Positions 24,326-36,500 of a stretch of 64,000 nt of DNA are shown here, piece after piece (the first letter of the stretch is position 1; the number at the start of each line of letters is the position of its first letter). A model generated the notes under the pieces. It saw nothing but the letters and a program-made list of their open reading frames with translations. It searched no databases and had not been told where the DNA came from. The DNA is taken from the NCBI RefSeq assembly GCF_000004075.3, contig NC_026657.2, positions 8,556,001-8,620,000 of the forward strand. Direction: 5' to 3'. Both the position numbers and the translations under genes were made by a program. The stretch is from Cucumis sativus. Taxonomy: Eukaryota > Streptophyta > Magnoliopsida > Cucurbitales > Cucurbitaceae.

Positions 24326-25587
24326 GTAGACCAAAACAAAGCATTGGCAGTAATGCCTAGAGAAACGTTTGCAAAATATCTTATCCGATATGTTAAAGAA
24401 TCTATTTTCTTTTTTTTTTTTTACATACTGACAAATCAAACCACTTAAATAACTGAAGGAGCAAACCTACTAAATAGTACAGCTTCGGTGAAAAAAATTA
24501 AGGTGTTAGATTTCCTAGAACTTCCTCCGTCTGGTTTTTGTCCTTATTCCTCATTCGCCTAATTATTGAAACGAATACAAGCCAACCACCTTCCATAGTT
24601 GGAATTACTTGATGTCTTTTTTCAACATTAGCATTGCAACTTTCAAGAAAAATATGCATCAAAGCATGGTCTCCATCATCTCAACCTAATTAAGTAACTG
24701 TTGGTATAGTAAAAATTTGTTTGCAATAGAAACCAACCTGTGAAGGAAAACGATCTAACGACAGTTTCAATACTTCAAGATCCATCTTCAATTTATTAGA
24801 ATCTGTAAATGAAAGCCAAAGGAGGACGTCAACACAAATAGGAGGCTGAAAGGTATAAATCAAAACATAAACGGAGAGACTGCCTTCTATATTGGTTCTC
24901 TTAAGAACCTCGATCTCATTGGATATTTTGCTGCTTTCAGCTTCCACCGCGACAAGTTCCTCTTTCATATGTTCGACATATGCATCTACATATAGACTCA
25001 ACAAATTACGAAGGAAAAAACATTGGAGAGATGGATCAGAAAGCAGGAAAGGAATGTAAGTCGTTAATTTAGTAAGTAGCTGAGATGAAGGAAAGAACAT
25101 CTAACACAATGGAGAACGAAATTCTGAAATGCACATACATAAATGCATTCAAACCTTAAGAAATATAAAAGTAAGCTTAATATGTTACCTAGATCGTCAA
25201 TCCCCAAGAAACTATCAACGTTAGAGTATTCGGACAGAACCTGCTGTATTCTGCTCTGCACATTCAAAAAAAAAAGAGCCACACATTTCTCTTAACACAA
25301 AAGGCCCGGATAGAGAAAAGTAAGATAAACTGCAGTAGAAAACCTCGAGATGGAGAGCACACTCCCTCAGTAACTTCTCAGAACCTAATGAATCCGTCGT
25401 AGACTCTTCGTTTTCCTCCAAAGATCTCTGCAGCTCTTCCAGCTCGCTGATACAAAAATGGCGTCGATTATACGTTGTTACACATAATTAGGACTCACAG
25501 AAGCAAGACAGAGAGAAACCTGCGAACTGCTTGGAGATCGAGGCTTGGAGGTACAGACGGTGTAGCTTCCATCGATTCCGGCATCAT
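21215..25587 (-). CDS. Coiled-coil protein of unknown identity, possible kinetochore-type RWD protein
   Basis: Not recognised with certainty. Twelve coding exons on the minus strand: 25587-25520, 25446-25344, 25255-25189, 24985-24884, 24802-24738, 24107-24018, 23624-23545, 22802-22586, 22429-22374, 21999-21904, 21700-21517, 21331-21215; together 414 residues, all phases fitting. The N-terminal 190 or so residues are Glu/Lys/Leu-rich with heptad-like stretches (SELEELQRSLEENEE; MKEELVAVEAESSKISNEIE; LELESQIEKNKKILKSLQEV). The C-terminal half alternates beta-like and helical stretches (DNSIRLSLHTHIP; SSLEWFVRKVQDRIVLCTLR; ending SFADAVEKILKEQ). A coiled coil followed by such a globular end suggests kinetochore proteins of the KNL1 or CENP-O type; that is only inference. 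Start: ATGATG at 25587 is the first Met after the leader. The 24803-24883 intron has a GC donor and is in frame. Confidence 0.7.
24291..24322 (+). repeat. (GA)n microsatellite in coiled-coil gene intron
   Basis: Sixteen uninterrupted GA units within the intron between exons 24802-24738 and 24107-24018. Confidence 0.9.
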
Positions 25588-27103
25588 TTTCCTCCTTATT
25601 CTGCCTGAGTTTGCACGGAACCGAGAGAGATTCTGATTCTCCGCGTTGTTCGTCTGTACAAAAATTCAAAACGATGAAGAAGTAGAGAGAAATTTCAGTT
25701 CTCCCATGGCCATGGCAGCTTATTTGGACCAAACCCGAAAATGGAGGCCGAGCGCTTGAATATGGGCTTCGCCTTGCAAGATTTAGCCCGCGAAATTGAG
25801 AGGCGAAAGGGTTTTTCAAAATATATGTGATGAATATTTTAGAAGTTTTTCTTTCTATTTTTACCCTAAATTTGTTAGATTATTGCAATTTTCAACCTAA
25901 AATTATTGTTTTCTTCAAAATTTGCTCTAAATTTATATCTTTTACAATTTCTACCCTTTTTTCGATCGTCGCGTATCCTCCAACACATTTAACAAAATAT
26001 ACTCCTTAATTTCAATAATATATAGTTTTACATAAATTATGATCTGATTAATGCACAAACTATAGGTTATAAATTTTTTTAACCACATTAGTTTTTATTT
26101 CTGGTTTAATTCTTATAGATAGCAAATAATTAAAACTATTTTCAAAATATAATAAAAAAATAAATTTTATATTTTTCTTACTTTTATATCATGAATTTTA
26201 ATAAATCATTTAAATACATATGAATATAAATATTTTTTTGATCGATTATTCATTTTTTTAACTCAAGTTTGAGTGTAATCTTAATTTTTTTTGAATTAGA
26301 CTCTTCTAGGCTTTTTATTTTTATTCTTTTAGTACAATTAAGATGAAAAACCAACAAATAATGAAAAGTATGAGACACTTAAACTTCAAATAGGTGAAGA
26401 TTGAAGAGTGATTATTTATTTGTACTACTTTCAAATTCAAATAATCAAACTGGTTGAAAATATTAAATTAAAACTACTTTAACAACAATTTCATCTTAAA
26501 CGTTCTTTACGAAGTTTACGTTTTCTAAAGAACGTGAAAAGAAGAAACAAAAAGAAACATCGTTTTGTAGGTAACTAATTAATCGAAAATCAAACACATG
26601 AAGACACAAAAGCATAAATAAGAAGCAAAGCCACCTGTTTTTTAGATTCTTTTCCACCATGGATGAACAAGGAACAAGAAATCCCATTTTTAAAAGGCAG
26701 GAAAATTAGAAACGCCTTCTCAAGGAGCTGAGGAACACAAAATATATATCCTTAGAGTAAGAAGACAGAAAAGCATTGTAAAAGATGTTCATCAAAAGAG
26801 AGCCAGCCAACACTTCCATTCCCTCTTTCTAATTAATTCAAGTGATCAATAAACTATTTTTAATGAATCAACCGTCTGTCTTTTTCAGTCAAATACAAAC
26901 CACCTCATATCAAAGAGATTGTAGTTTTTGTTTATAGTTTCATTCAATACAGATGATGAACAACAAGAAAAAAAGAAGAAATCAAGAAATCTATATTTTG
27001 TTAATGCAACTGTGTGCAAGTACAAACCTAGACGTCGTCATCATCATCAGAAAAAGAATACAGATGCAATATTCATGTGTTGTATTCATCTTTTTTTTCT
27101 TTT
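25588..27103. other. Leader/promoter of coiled-coil gene and intergenic DNA
   Basis: The leader of the minus-strand coiled-coil gene likely spans 25588 to about 25720. Beyond it lies AT-rich DNA and the 3' UTR of the RING ligase gene (approaching 27103). Short open frames here show no recognisable family. Confidence 0.5.
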
Positions 27104-29508
27104 TTAACTTGTAAAAGGAAGGTAAATCCGGATAATATCTCGTCTTCTAAGCTTTCGCCGACATATGGGACATCTATGTTGAGTAGCTATGGCCGTTTCA
27201 ATGCAATTCCTGCAGAAAACGTGCCCGCATTTTGTTGTCGTTTCTTCAACCAATGGTTCTATGCAGATTGCACATCGCAAAGTCCTATCTGTAGGTGGGA
27301 TGCTACTACTTAGTGCAAGTGTAGAAGGAATGTCAGTGTCAGTTTTTGCCTGCAAAAGGAGGTTTACACTTTAGTTTCAAGCTCTAATAAATAAGGATCT
27401 TAATCCGATGTGTTTAATTAATGTAGTTACCAGAAAAATCCAAGTGCTTTATATAAGATTAAGAAACATCACAAATCTAATTCAGATAAAAACATCATTG
27501 GCCAAGACGTGTGCCAATGGCAATGGTCAACAGAAGCTTGAATCAATGGCAAATTTCATTCGAAGACAAAAATGGAAAATTTGGCAGAGAGAAATATATG
27601 CCCCCCCTCACAAAAACTTGCACAAGATGAAGCAATTTAGACGGAGATCATATTATTGTTCTTTTTCCATCTTTTATGAAAACAACTTTTATTGAAAATA
27701 AATGAAAGAAGATGGAGATATATTAGAAGCCACAGCAGAATGTAAATATATGAAAATTTGCAACAGATAGTTTGAATCGTTTTAGATATCATAAGCATCT
27801 AAAGGATGTTATCAAAACTTGAATCAATATTTTCCCAGAGATAATGAAAATGGAGCTGTCCGATTGGAAACCAAAATGCACGCTGATTGCTAGGCGATGA
27901 ACTGACCACTTTCTGTTGCACTTTCTCATTTACAATGATTTTAGAAGAAGTTTTCTATTAAAAAAACTTGTTCACAAAATATTTGTTTAAAACTAAAAAA
28001 TGTGGTCCCAAAAAGTTATTTTTCATTATTTTCCATTTGGCTAATACTTCTGTGTAAAAAGGAACAAGATAAATCTTTAGTAAGCAGCCACATATTTTTA
28101 CAACAGAAATCAACATTGATTTTTTTTATAACAAATGTGGACTGAATTTTTCAAAAACACATATACATTCAGTTTCAACATATGCAGATAAAAGATAGAA
28201 GAAAGACTTCAACAATGAACAGGCAATTCCAAAGGTTGCAAGTGTAATAATCACTAAATCAGTACTACCTTAGTGGCCCTACTACTGCTTTCACAGCTTA
28301 GGCGAAGGTCCAAGTTGTGAATTGTTTGTTGTTCCTGTAAGGATACATTATTGCTAATTGTAAGAGGCGACCAAATTGTAAAAGGGGGCCAAGTTGTTAC
28401 ATCTGCAAAATATCCAAAAAGAACATGTGTTAGTTAATGAACTAAATGTGTTAATCTATCTCATTTTTTTATAATCATGAATAACGGAGGCAAGCTACAA
28501 AAAAAGGCCTCCAATCAAAAGAATGTTGATCTCATGACTGACTGCAATTAAAATAATGATTCCAAGTTTGGGCAGGAATGTGTTTGGAAAAAAAAAATCA
28601 AATTATCCGAGGAGGTACTAGAGTTTGAAAAAAATTGGATGCAACTGAATAACAAATTGATCAGCAATAAATGGAGGAACAGGTAATGAACATATGATTA
28701 TGAATATAAATAAAAATAAAAATACATGCCCAAGAATGTTATGAAAGAAAGAAGGCTTTGGTTCTATCCTGAGGAAGCCTACAGGTGACTAGAAAAGATC
28801 TTAAACACTTTAAACACAGCAGCCTGCATGTTAAGAACTAAGAATTTTCTCTTTCAAACATGCATTATACTGAAATTTAATTCAAACAGTGTTGTAGGTC
28901 CACAATTTAGAAGATTCACCACAGTATGTAAAAGTAAATAAGAAAAAACTAAAAACGTGAATGTGATATTCTCAAAGAACATCTTGAGTTTGCGACAAAA
29001 AAGTGCAGAAAAACTGGGAAATGGTAATGTAGCCACGCTATCAGTGAGAAGTAACCAACCATTGAAATACATAAAAAGAAGTGTAAGATATAGAATAAAA
29101 GAGCATAAACCTGAGAGAGCACCATAAACTTCTGTGTTGCCATTACGTCTGATGACTGCACCACAGCCACTCTCAAAGTGGTTTCTGCGAAAATTCTTCC
29201 TGGCCTAAAAAATTTGACATCATCTTAAATCCCCAGTGTGGCCTAAGTAAGAAATGCAATCATAATATTACAAAAATGTTACATACTTCAGCAAACTTCC
29301 TAGGAGAAATTATAGCAATGTCCTCGTCGATGGCGTCCGTGGCTTGTCCTTGGTAATGATTGTAGTATTGCGCTGCTTCATCAGGCAGGCCAGTTGGATC
29401 AATGCACTCGTCTGGGGGTGGACAATTCAAGTCGAAGTCCAACACTGTTCTTCTCTCAATAACTCTTGAACTCCAATCATGTAGATCATTTGAACTTTGA
29501 ATGCTCAT
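27104..29508 (-). CDS. RING E3 ubiquitin ligase, RNF4/STUbL-like
   Basis: Four coding exons on the minus strand, 29508-29287, 29204-29111, 28402-28269 and 27349-27104, encode 231 residues. The C-terminus is a C3HC4 RING: C176, C179, C191, H193, C196, C199, C210, C213, followed by a basic stretch and the RNF4-like tail DIIRIYLPF. The N-terminal part has VLDFDLNCPP (residues 22-31), seen in the plant RNF4-like family, and EDIAIISP (62-69), an acidic-hydrophobic stretch that looks like a SUMO-interacting motif. This points to a nuclear SUMO-targeted ubiquitin ligase akin to Arabidopsis STUbL4 (At5g48655); SUMO binding is inferred. The start ATG follows a leader acceptor TTTTTCAG at about 29538. 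Confidence 0.85.
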
Positions 29509-30870
29509 CCCGACAGCTCTTTCTGTCTTTCAAGCCTGAAAAAGTAGAATCGTCCACAAAAATGGAGAAGTAATTCAGATTGAAATAACTAGGAGGTCGA
29601 ACCATTGTTATTGTAATGTAATTACCAAGAAGTCGACATTAAATTGAACAAATGAGTTGAACGTTCAAAACAAAAAATACAGAATTCTCTTACTTTGCAC
29701 ATCATCGACCTAAAAAAGAAAATACATGACAAAAATACCAAAGAACTGAAATATCCATTAGGAATCATAATTAAAAGTCTGTTTAATTCATAAAAGAATG
29801 TGCGCATCAATTTAATCTGTTTAGTTGTTATTACTAAAAAACTGTTTAATTTATACACAATTCGGTGAATCAAGACGGAGTTTGATCTATGAACCAACAA
29901 CTCCGTTTTTTATTTTCTACCATTAACGTTAATTTACATAAATTATTTATGTTTTTTTTTTTTTTTTGTGAGAAACTATTCACACTATTTTTTTGTTTGT
30001 AACTCAAATAAATATATAAACAGATAACTTGGTCGATTTTGAAATTAATATATATTATATATATACTTCTTGATCATAAATTCTGCTAGAAATTTAAACC
30101 CTTGGTGGAATTAAATTGCTACAAAAAATAACAAAAAAAATGCCAAACGTGTTCTAAAAATAACGGGACGCCAATTGGACTCTATCCCACTGTCTAAATC
30201 CACATTTTATTTACCCATTTCATCCATGATTGTTTCCCCCAATCACGGCCCTTGAAACTATGATTTAAAAATAAACCCTCTGATGAACTCAGAAAATAAT
30301 AAAGCCCTAAATTTAGCTAATATATGGTTAAGATTTCACGACCAGAACAGAACCCCCAACCAAAAAGCATAAAACCCTAAACCAATTGAACCGTGAGTAA
30401 AACTATTCAACGAGTCACCTTCTTGAATCTAAAACAAAGCGCCCTAAAACCTTCAACTGACCTCGTTCAATAGTTCGGAACTCGAGCGAAAATCGAGAAA
30501 AAATCAAGAATAAAAAACACAGAAAGAACCACAAAAAACAATCAAACCGAACAGAACCCACCATAAAAAAACACAAAACGACAAACAAAAGCAAGAAATC
30601 AGGGAAAAGAAGCATGATTCAGGCAATACAACAGTAGCGTGAGGAAAACAGTAAAGGGGATCGTACCTGGCGAAGAACGAAACGGCGAACTGGGGGTGGA
30701 GCAAAGCGACCGAGAGATGAAACGGAAGAGACTTGCAGAGAGGAAAGGGAGGAGGGAGAGGAAGAAATGGGAAGAGAAAATGGGAGAGAAAGAGAAGGGG
30801 GGCGGCAATCGAGATATAAAAGCAATGTTGGCTTCCTTCCATTCCATATATGTAGAGGCGAGGAGGTGTT
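29509..30870 (-). other. 5' UTR, leader intron and promoter of RING ligase gene
   Basis: Minus-strand leader: a small UTR exon 29509 to about 29537, then a leader intron to donor TCGCCAG/GTACG (first UTR exon low end at 30667). The leader exon is C/T-rich. TATA-like sequence lies near 30810-30820 and 30845-30852 on the minus strand. Long open frames overlapping this region on both strands come from the low-complexity purine/pyrimidine sequence. Confidence 0.5.
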
Positions 30871-33300
30871 TTGTTTGAAAAACTTTACATCCTTGCGAGA
30901 TCCTCCTTTCCTCGAAATTATTCTTTATTTTTGCCATTCTTCGTTGCTCTTTGTCTTTGTCCTCTTCGGCGCTTCCCTTATTCTTCCCTCTCCCCTCCCC
31001 CGCCCTGGGCTCTCGTCGGGCCCATTTTGTCTTCCTTTCGGCCCATTCTTCTCTTGATTCACCCATTATTTTGGATTTTTATTTTTCATTCAAAAATAAT
31101 AATGATAATAATGGAGTTATTTACAAAAACATAACAAAGTACGGTAACAAAATAAGAAAAGCATGACCGACCATCACTTTTTCATAAATTTCATATATGT
31201 TTTTATGATTTATTGGTACTATCAAAGCGAGAGATTTAATAATGCAAAAGTCTTATATTTGAAAAATCTCCAGTAATGCTTGCTAAAAATATTAGCATAA
31301 TTCATTAATTGTGAGTCCTGTGGGTGTCACTAAGACCCAAAATCTAAAAATTAAATGAATAATTCTGTGAGGCAACAATACATAATTTTTTCTTCTCGAA
31401 ACATTCGGTGCAACTAAGGCTTTGGATCGTGTATCGTTATCTATACCATTCTTTAATTTTGAAAGGTTTAAAATGAAGCATGTGATCATGTAGATCTACA
31501 CCTATGTCTTTCATCTCGTACCATCTCGATGCATTATATGTTCGATGTGGAATTAATTAAAGGTATGATTATTTCATCAGGAGCCATTGTATGCTTGAGA
31601 TTGATTGCACTCATATGATCTTGTTGATTGAGGTAATTTTTGTATTTCACAATTTTTTACCTAGGACCTTTTTGCGCTTTCAAAATTGTTATAAATATTT
31701 TCACTATAGTATCTAAACGCAAAAAAAAAAAAAAAAAAAACTATGGTAATTAGTAAAATGGAAATTTTGTTAAGAAAAGCTACAAATACAATAAAATGCC
31801 ACAGTCTACGTATACTAATGTCATTTGTCGATTAGAGATAATATAACTTGTCACTCATAGACAACTAGAGTTATATTTATGAATAAACTAGTTCATTGTG
31901 GCCTGAGGATTTGAAAACAACTCTTCAAATTTAAGTGGATGAAATATGTTATGTAAAAGTTGTTCACATGTTTAATTTCGAAAGACGGTTGGCAATGTGC
32001 TTTAACCTATTAGGTTAGATATCGATCTAGTGATTTTGTCCCTCCACCTAGATCGTTCCATTAATTTTGACGAGACATTAGAGTGGAGTTGAGCACAAAT
32101 GGAGTCGTTCAAACAACTTGAGTGTACAACTACTCCCTCCAACTACATTAAAATTCTTGCAATTCGTAAAAGTATTTAAAAACGTGTTTGGACGAGATCA
32201 ACAATATAGTACAAAACACGTTTTACCAAAGCTTTTACATGCTTTGATATTTAAAAAATTGATGCATGGCATTTGAACATTCGATTATTAGCTTTTGACT
32301 TTTTTAACATACTTATGGGAATCATAAACTTCACACATAAAATCTCGAAAGGAAAAGCTTTTAGAACAAAAATTACAACAAAAAGATAAAAAGGAGGGCG
32401 TAAAATGTCCTAAATTGGCCCAATCGACGAGCTTCCTCACTATTGTTATCCACTCTTGAAAGAACTGTTGTGCAACTTGAAACTTTTAGTCTGTTGAAGC
32501 GTGGTAGATATCAACAAAACAAGATCAAATTTAAACGTTACAACACAATTTAAAACATAATTTTTTAAATTATTTATAGGAACATTTTAAAAATAGCAAA
32601 ATAAATAAAAATATATTTCTACCCGTGTCATTGATACTATCAATGTTATAATCTAAAATTTTTACTAGCAGTAAATATTTTATCAATCTTACTATTTTTT
32701 ACTATTCCTATAGTCAAATTCTAATTTAAAATAACACATATGCACCCAAAGAAAAGAGAAAAAACAAAAACAAAAGAATGGAGGATAGAGAATCCAACCA
32801 GTCAACGTGAAGAAATCTATTCACACTTCACTATTTTAGATTAACATATCTAATCAATTTACTTTAAAAAAGATTAAATTAATACATATAATTAATTAAC
32901 ATAAAAACAAGATTGATCTATGAAAAGAGAAAAGAAAAGAAATAAATAGTTTGATTATATATTGTTATTAATTTAAAAGGAAGGCGTAAAAATCATAGGC
33001 AAGGACAGCATCTATTCCCACTTTGATCCCAGTCTGAATCCGTCTATAGACAAAAAGCACACATTTTTTGAACACATCATTCGAAGACATTAAAAAAAGA
33101 AAAAAAAAACGTGGAAAATTATTAAATTAACTATTCCTTTATCCGATCTTTACTTATTTATATTAAATTAAATTAACTATTCCTTCAGCAATTTTTACTA
33201 AAAATATATTTATAAAAACGATGCACAAAAGTATCCCAATCGCATGCTTGTTACGTAAACACACGCGCCATTACATAAGGGACAGGTGGCGGTAATATTC
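30871..33300. other. Divergent intergenic region between RING ligase and BGAL genes
   Basis: About 2.4 kb, AT-rich, with a run of 20 A at 31721-31740. It must hold the promoters of both flanking genes; no clear TATA box was found for BGAL. No further gene recognised. Confidence 0.5.
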
Positions 33301-33378
33301 TCACCAATATCCGAAATTCTCCCGCAGCACATCCTTGTTTCTATCGGAAGTCAGTTCAGTTTAGCTCTTCCCTCAGAA

Positions 33379-33396
33379 ATGGCGGACGGTAATTGA
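33379..33396 (+). other. Short uORF in BGAL leader (MADGN)
   Basis: ATGGCGGACGGTAATTGA, five codons plus stop, about 200 nt before the main start. Its context (GAAATGG) has a G at +4, so it could be recognised by scanning ribosomes if it lies in the transcript. Confidence 0.4.
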
Positions 33397-33474
33397 TTGA
33401 AGCCTTGCAAATTACCTTTGTGTTTTGAGGCTCTGAACTTCTCGAGCTCGATCGCTGTTGTTGAAATTTTTTGA

Positions 33475-33534
33475 ATGGTTATGGTTATGGTTATGGTGTC
33501 ACTTGGTGGTTGTACGTTTATAAATTTTTCTTAG
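33475..33534 (+). other. Second uORF in BGAL leader with ATGGTT repeats
   Basis: Nineteen codons plus stop, opening with three ATGGTT units and ATGGTG, so four in-frame Met codons in tandem. It ends 61 nt before the main ATG at 33596. Repeated starts in one frame would make it hard to bypass. Confidence 0.4.
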
Positions 33535-33595
33535 TGGATATTTCTACGGCGGTTCCGGTTGAGTTTTTTTTTTTGGTCGGCGGCAAGGAAGTTAA

Positions 33596-36500
33596 ATGGC
33601 GGTGCGAGGTGTTTTGATTGTTCAGTTGATGAGTTTGACTCTGACGATTCATCTATTGGTTGTCTCTGGGGAGTTTTTCAAGCCTTTTAACGTGAGCTAC
33701 GATCATAGGGCTCTGATCATCGATGGAAAGCGCCGCATGCTTATCTCTGCTGGTGTTCACTATCCTCGCGCTTCTCCGGAGGTAATTTGGCGATTTTTCT
33801 GTTTTTACTGCTTTACTGTTGTATTTATATTTGCTGAAATGACGTGCGAGAGAATAATCGAGTTGGCCTTGGATGAAGGGAAGTGAATTTGTTGTGTGTG
33901 GATAGTTTATTGTGCTCAATAATCAGGATACATCAAGATAATGAAAATGGAGAGAGACATTTAATTTTTACTATCATTCATCATTTATTTGTCTTATTAT
34001 TGGTGTAAATCGAGTTTTCCTTTTTGTTATTTTAGCTTCACAAATTTCATTACCAATTGGAAGTGCTTTATTGTAATCCTTTAATTAGGACTTTCCATTT
34101 TGTAATTTCATCAACCATCATGTCAATGAAATCTTTATGTTTCCAATAAAAGATGATAAGGGTATTGGAAAGAATGTTTGGCACTCATCACTTGTGAGAT
34201 TTGATCACACTTACTCAATTTGGTTATAGGTTTTTACATGATTGTAGATGTGGCCTGATCGTAAGGTTCTTTCCTTTTATGTTACCACAGATGTGGCCTG
34301 ATATAATTGAGAAGAGCAAGGAAGGTGGGGCGGATGTCATTCAGAGTTACGTGTTTTGGAATGGGCATGAACCAACAAAGGGACAGGTGCAGTAATCTGC
34401 TTACAAGCTAGTCCAATCGTCATGTTTTTAGTAGGTTGCTTGATAACTTAAATATATTTTACATTTTCTCCTTCCAGTATAACTTTGATGGCAGATATGA
34501 CCTCGTTAAATTTATAAGGCTGGTAGGATCCAGTGGCCTCTACCTTCATTTACGCATTGGACCATACGTGTGTGCAGAATGGAATTTTGGGTATATCCTC
34601 CTGTCACCCAATTAGTGTTTTCTTTTACTAGTCAAATTTGTGAGAGTTGGCTCTCTTTGAGACCGTGTTGTTTGTTATATTGTACTTATCACTTTGAAAC
34701 TGATAGCATTTACGTTTTGAAACCTGGCATTCATTTCATTTGAAGAACAAAATTAGTTCTTGGTATCATCTAGTAGCTTAATACTTAGGGCTCAAGATAA
34801 CAACGTGACATGTCGGCATCTGAGGTGTAGTATTATGACTTACTAAACAAAATCAAAGTTCATCCTGATTACGGCTGTTTGCCATGTCCATTTTCCAGTA
34901 GCATATTTAAAAAAGAATGTAATACTACAGTAGATAGGTTAGGTAAAACAGGAAATAAGGAACTATTTTAGACACTTAAAAAGATGTGCATCTGTTGAAA
35001 AATTCTGTCTGGATGAGCTTCTAGTCCTTACACGGACGACACAACTCCGTACAACTACTGATGTCTTGCCCATCTAAAAATTATTCTCCTCAAATTTACG
35101 AAATGTTAACCGTTATGTAGTATGGGATTATTGTAGGGGTTTTCCTTTGTGGTTGCGAGATGTACCTGGAATTGAATTTCGAACAGACAATGCTCCTTTC
35201 AAGGTGCATCAGCATCTCTTAACGTATATTTGTACTTGCTAGTTGATTATATCTTTTTTGGAGCCAAAAGTTTGGCATGTAACCTTCATAAATTTACCTT
35301 AAACATGTTGGTATTGCCAATTAATGTTTGTTGCATTGCTATGAGATGATTAACTGTAGCAACACTTCATCTTTTATAGGAGGAGATGCAGCGATTTGTC
35401 AAAAAGATAGTAGATCTTTTGCGTGATGAAAAACTATTTTGTTGGCAAGGTGGTCCTGTCATCATGTTGCAGGTTAAACAGAAACGTTAATGTTCTTTGT
35501 TATTGAATATTGCTGTTAATTTAATGATCGTGATATTTAACCTTGCAATTGAAATTTATTGGGATTCTATTTATTATTTACTTTTTTAGCTGTTTATAGG
35601 ATAAGTTTCATGAGTACAACCCTACATTAAGCTGAGTTGTTGATTGGTTATTTTAATGTTTATCAATACTTCCATTTTCTTTAACCATTTCATATATTGC
35701 AGAATTTTGATGAAGTTATCTTCGAAAGTTATTTTTTCAGAAAATCACAATTCAGCTCTGCTGTGCAAATACTTGCATGTTTTTTTAGAACTTTGTTGAG
35801 TTTGAGCATTGGAATATTCGATTCTGCTGTGTTGTTCTTGTGGGGTTGAAGTATTACTATTAAAGTGATATGCTTCATATTCTCATTTTGTAACCCCTCA
35901 TTATTAGATTTTTTTGTGATCCATTTTTCTTTTTAGAGTATTTTTCCTATGATTTCTTATAGCATGAGATTGTGTTATTTTGCTGGATTTTTCACTACAG
36001 TTGGATGGTGTCCCCTCTTTTACCATTCTTACTGTCACTCTTTGAAACTAAATAACAGGTTGAAAATGAATATGGAAATATTGAAAGTTCGTATGGAAAG
36101 AGGGGACAAGAGTATATTAAATGGGTTGGCAACATGGCTCTAGGTCTTGGTGCTGAGGTTCCATGGGTTATGTGCCAGCAGAAGGATGCTCCATCAACCA
36201 TTGTAAAACTTTTACCCTATTTACTCAATTTTCAGTTTCTCTTTCATATATTAGTCAAGAAAGTTGAGGTGTCACTGTACTTTATGAAATTTTTTGTTTA
36301 GATCAAAATTTCATATCCCTTTTATGTTAATTTTCAGTATAAACTTTTGTTTGGGAAGGTTTTCTTTTCTATTTTATCTACGTTTTGTTTATATCAACTT
36401 CAAGAATGCAATGCATTTACATCGATTTTTAAAAAGTGCTAGTTGTTCAAGAGCATCTTTTAAAAGCATAACGAAACATTGTTGTTGTTCTTTCACTCTT

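Noticed and set aside
30599-31166. Several overlapping open frames of 65-155 codons on both strands
   Set aside because: They arise from the purine/pyrimidine-rich leader of the RING ligase gene, are low complexity, and match no family.
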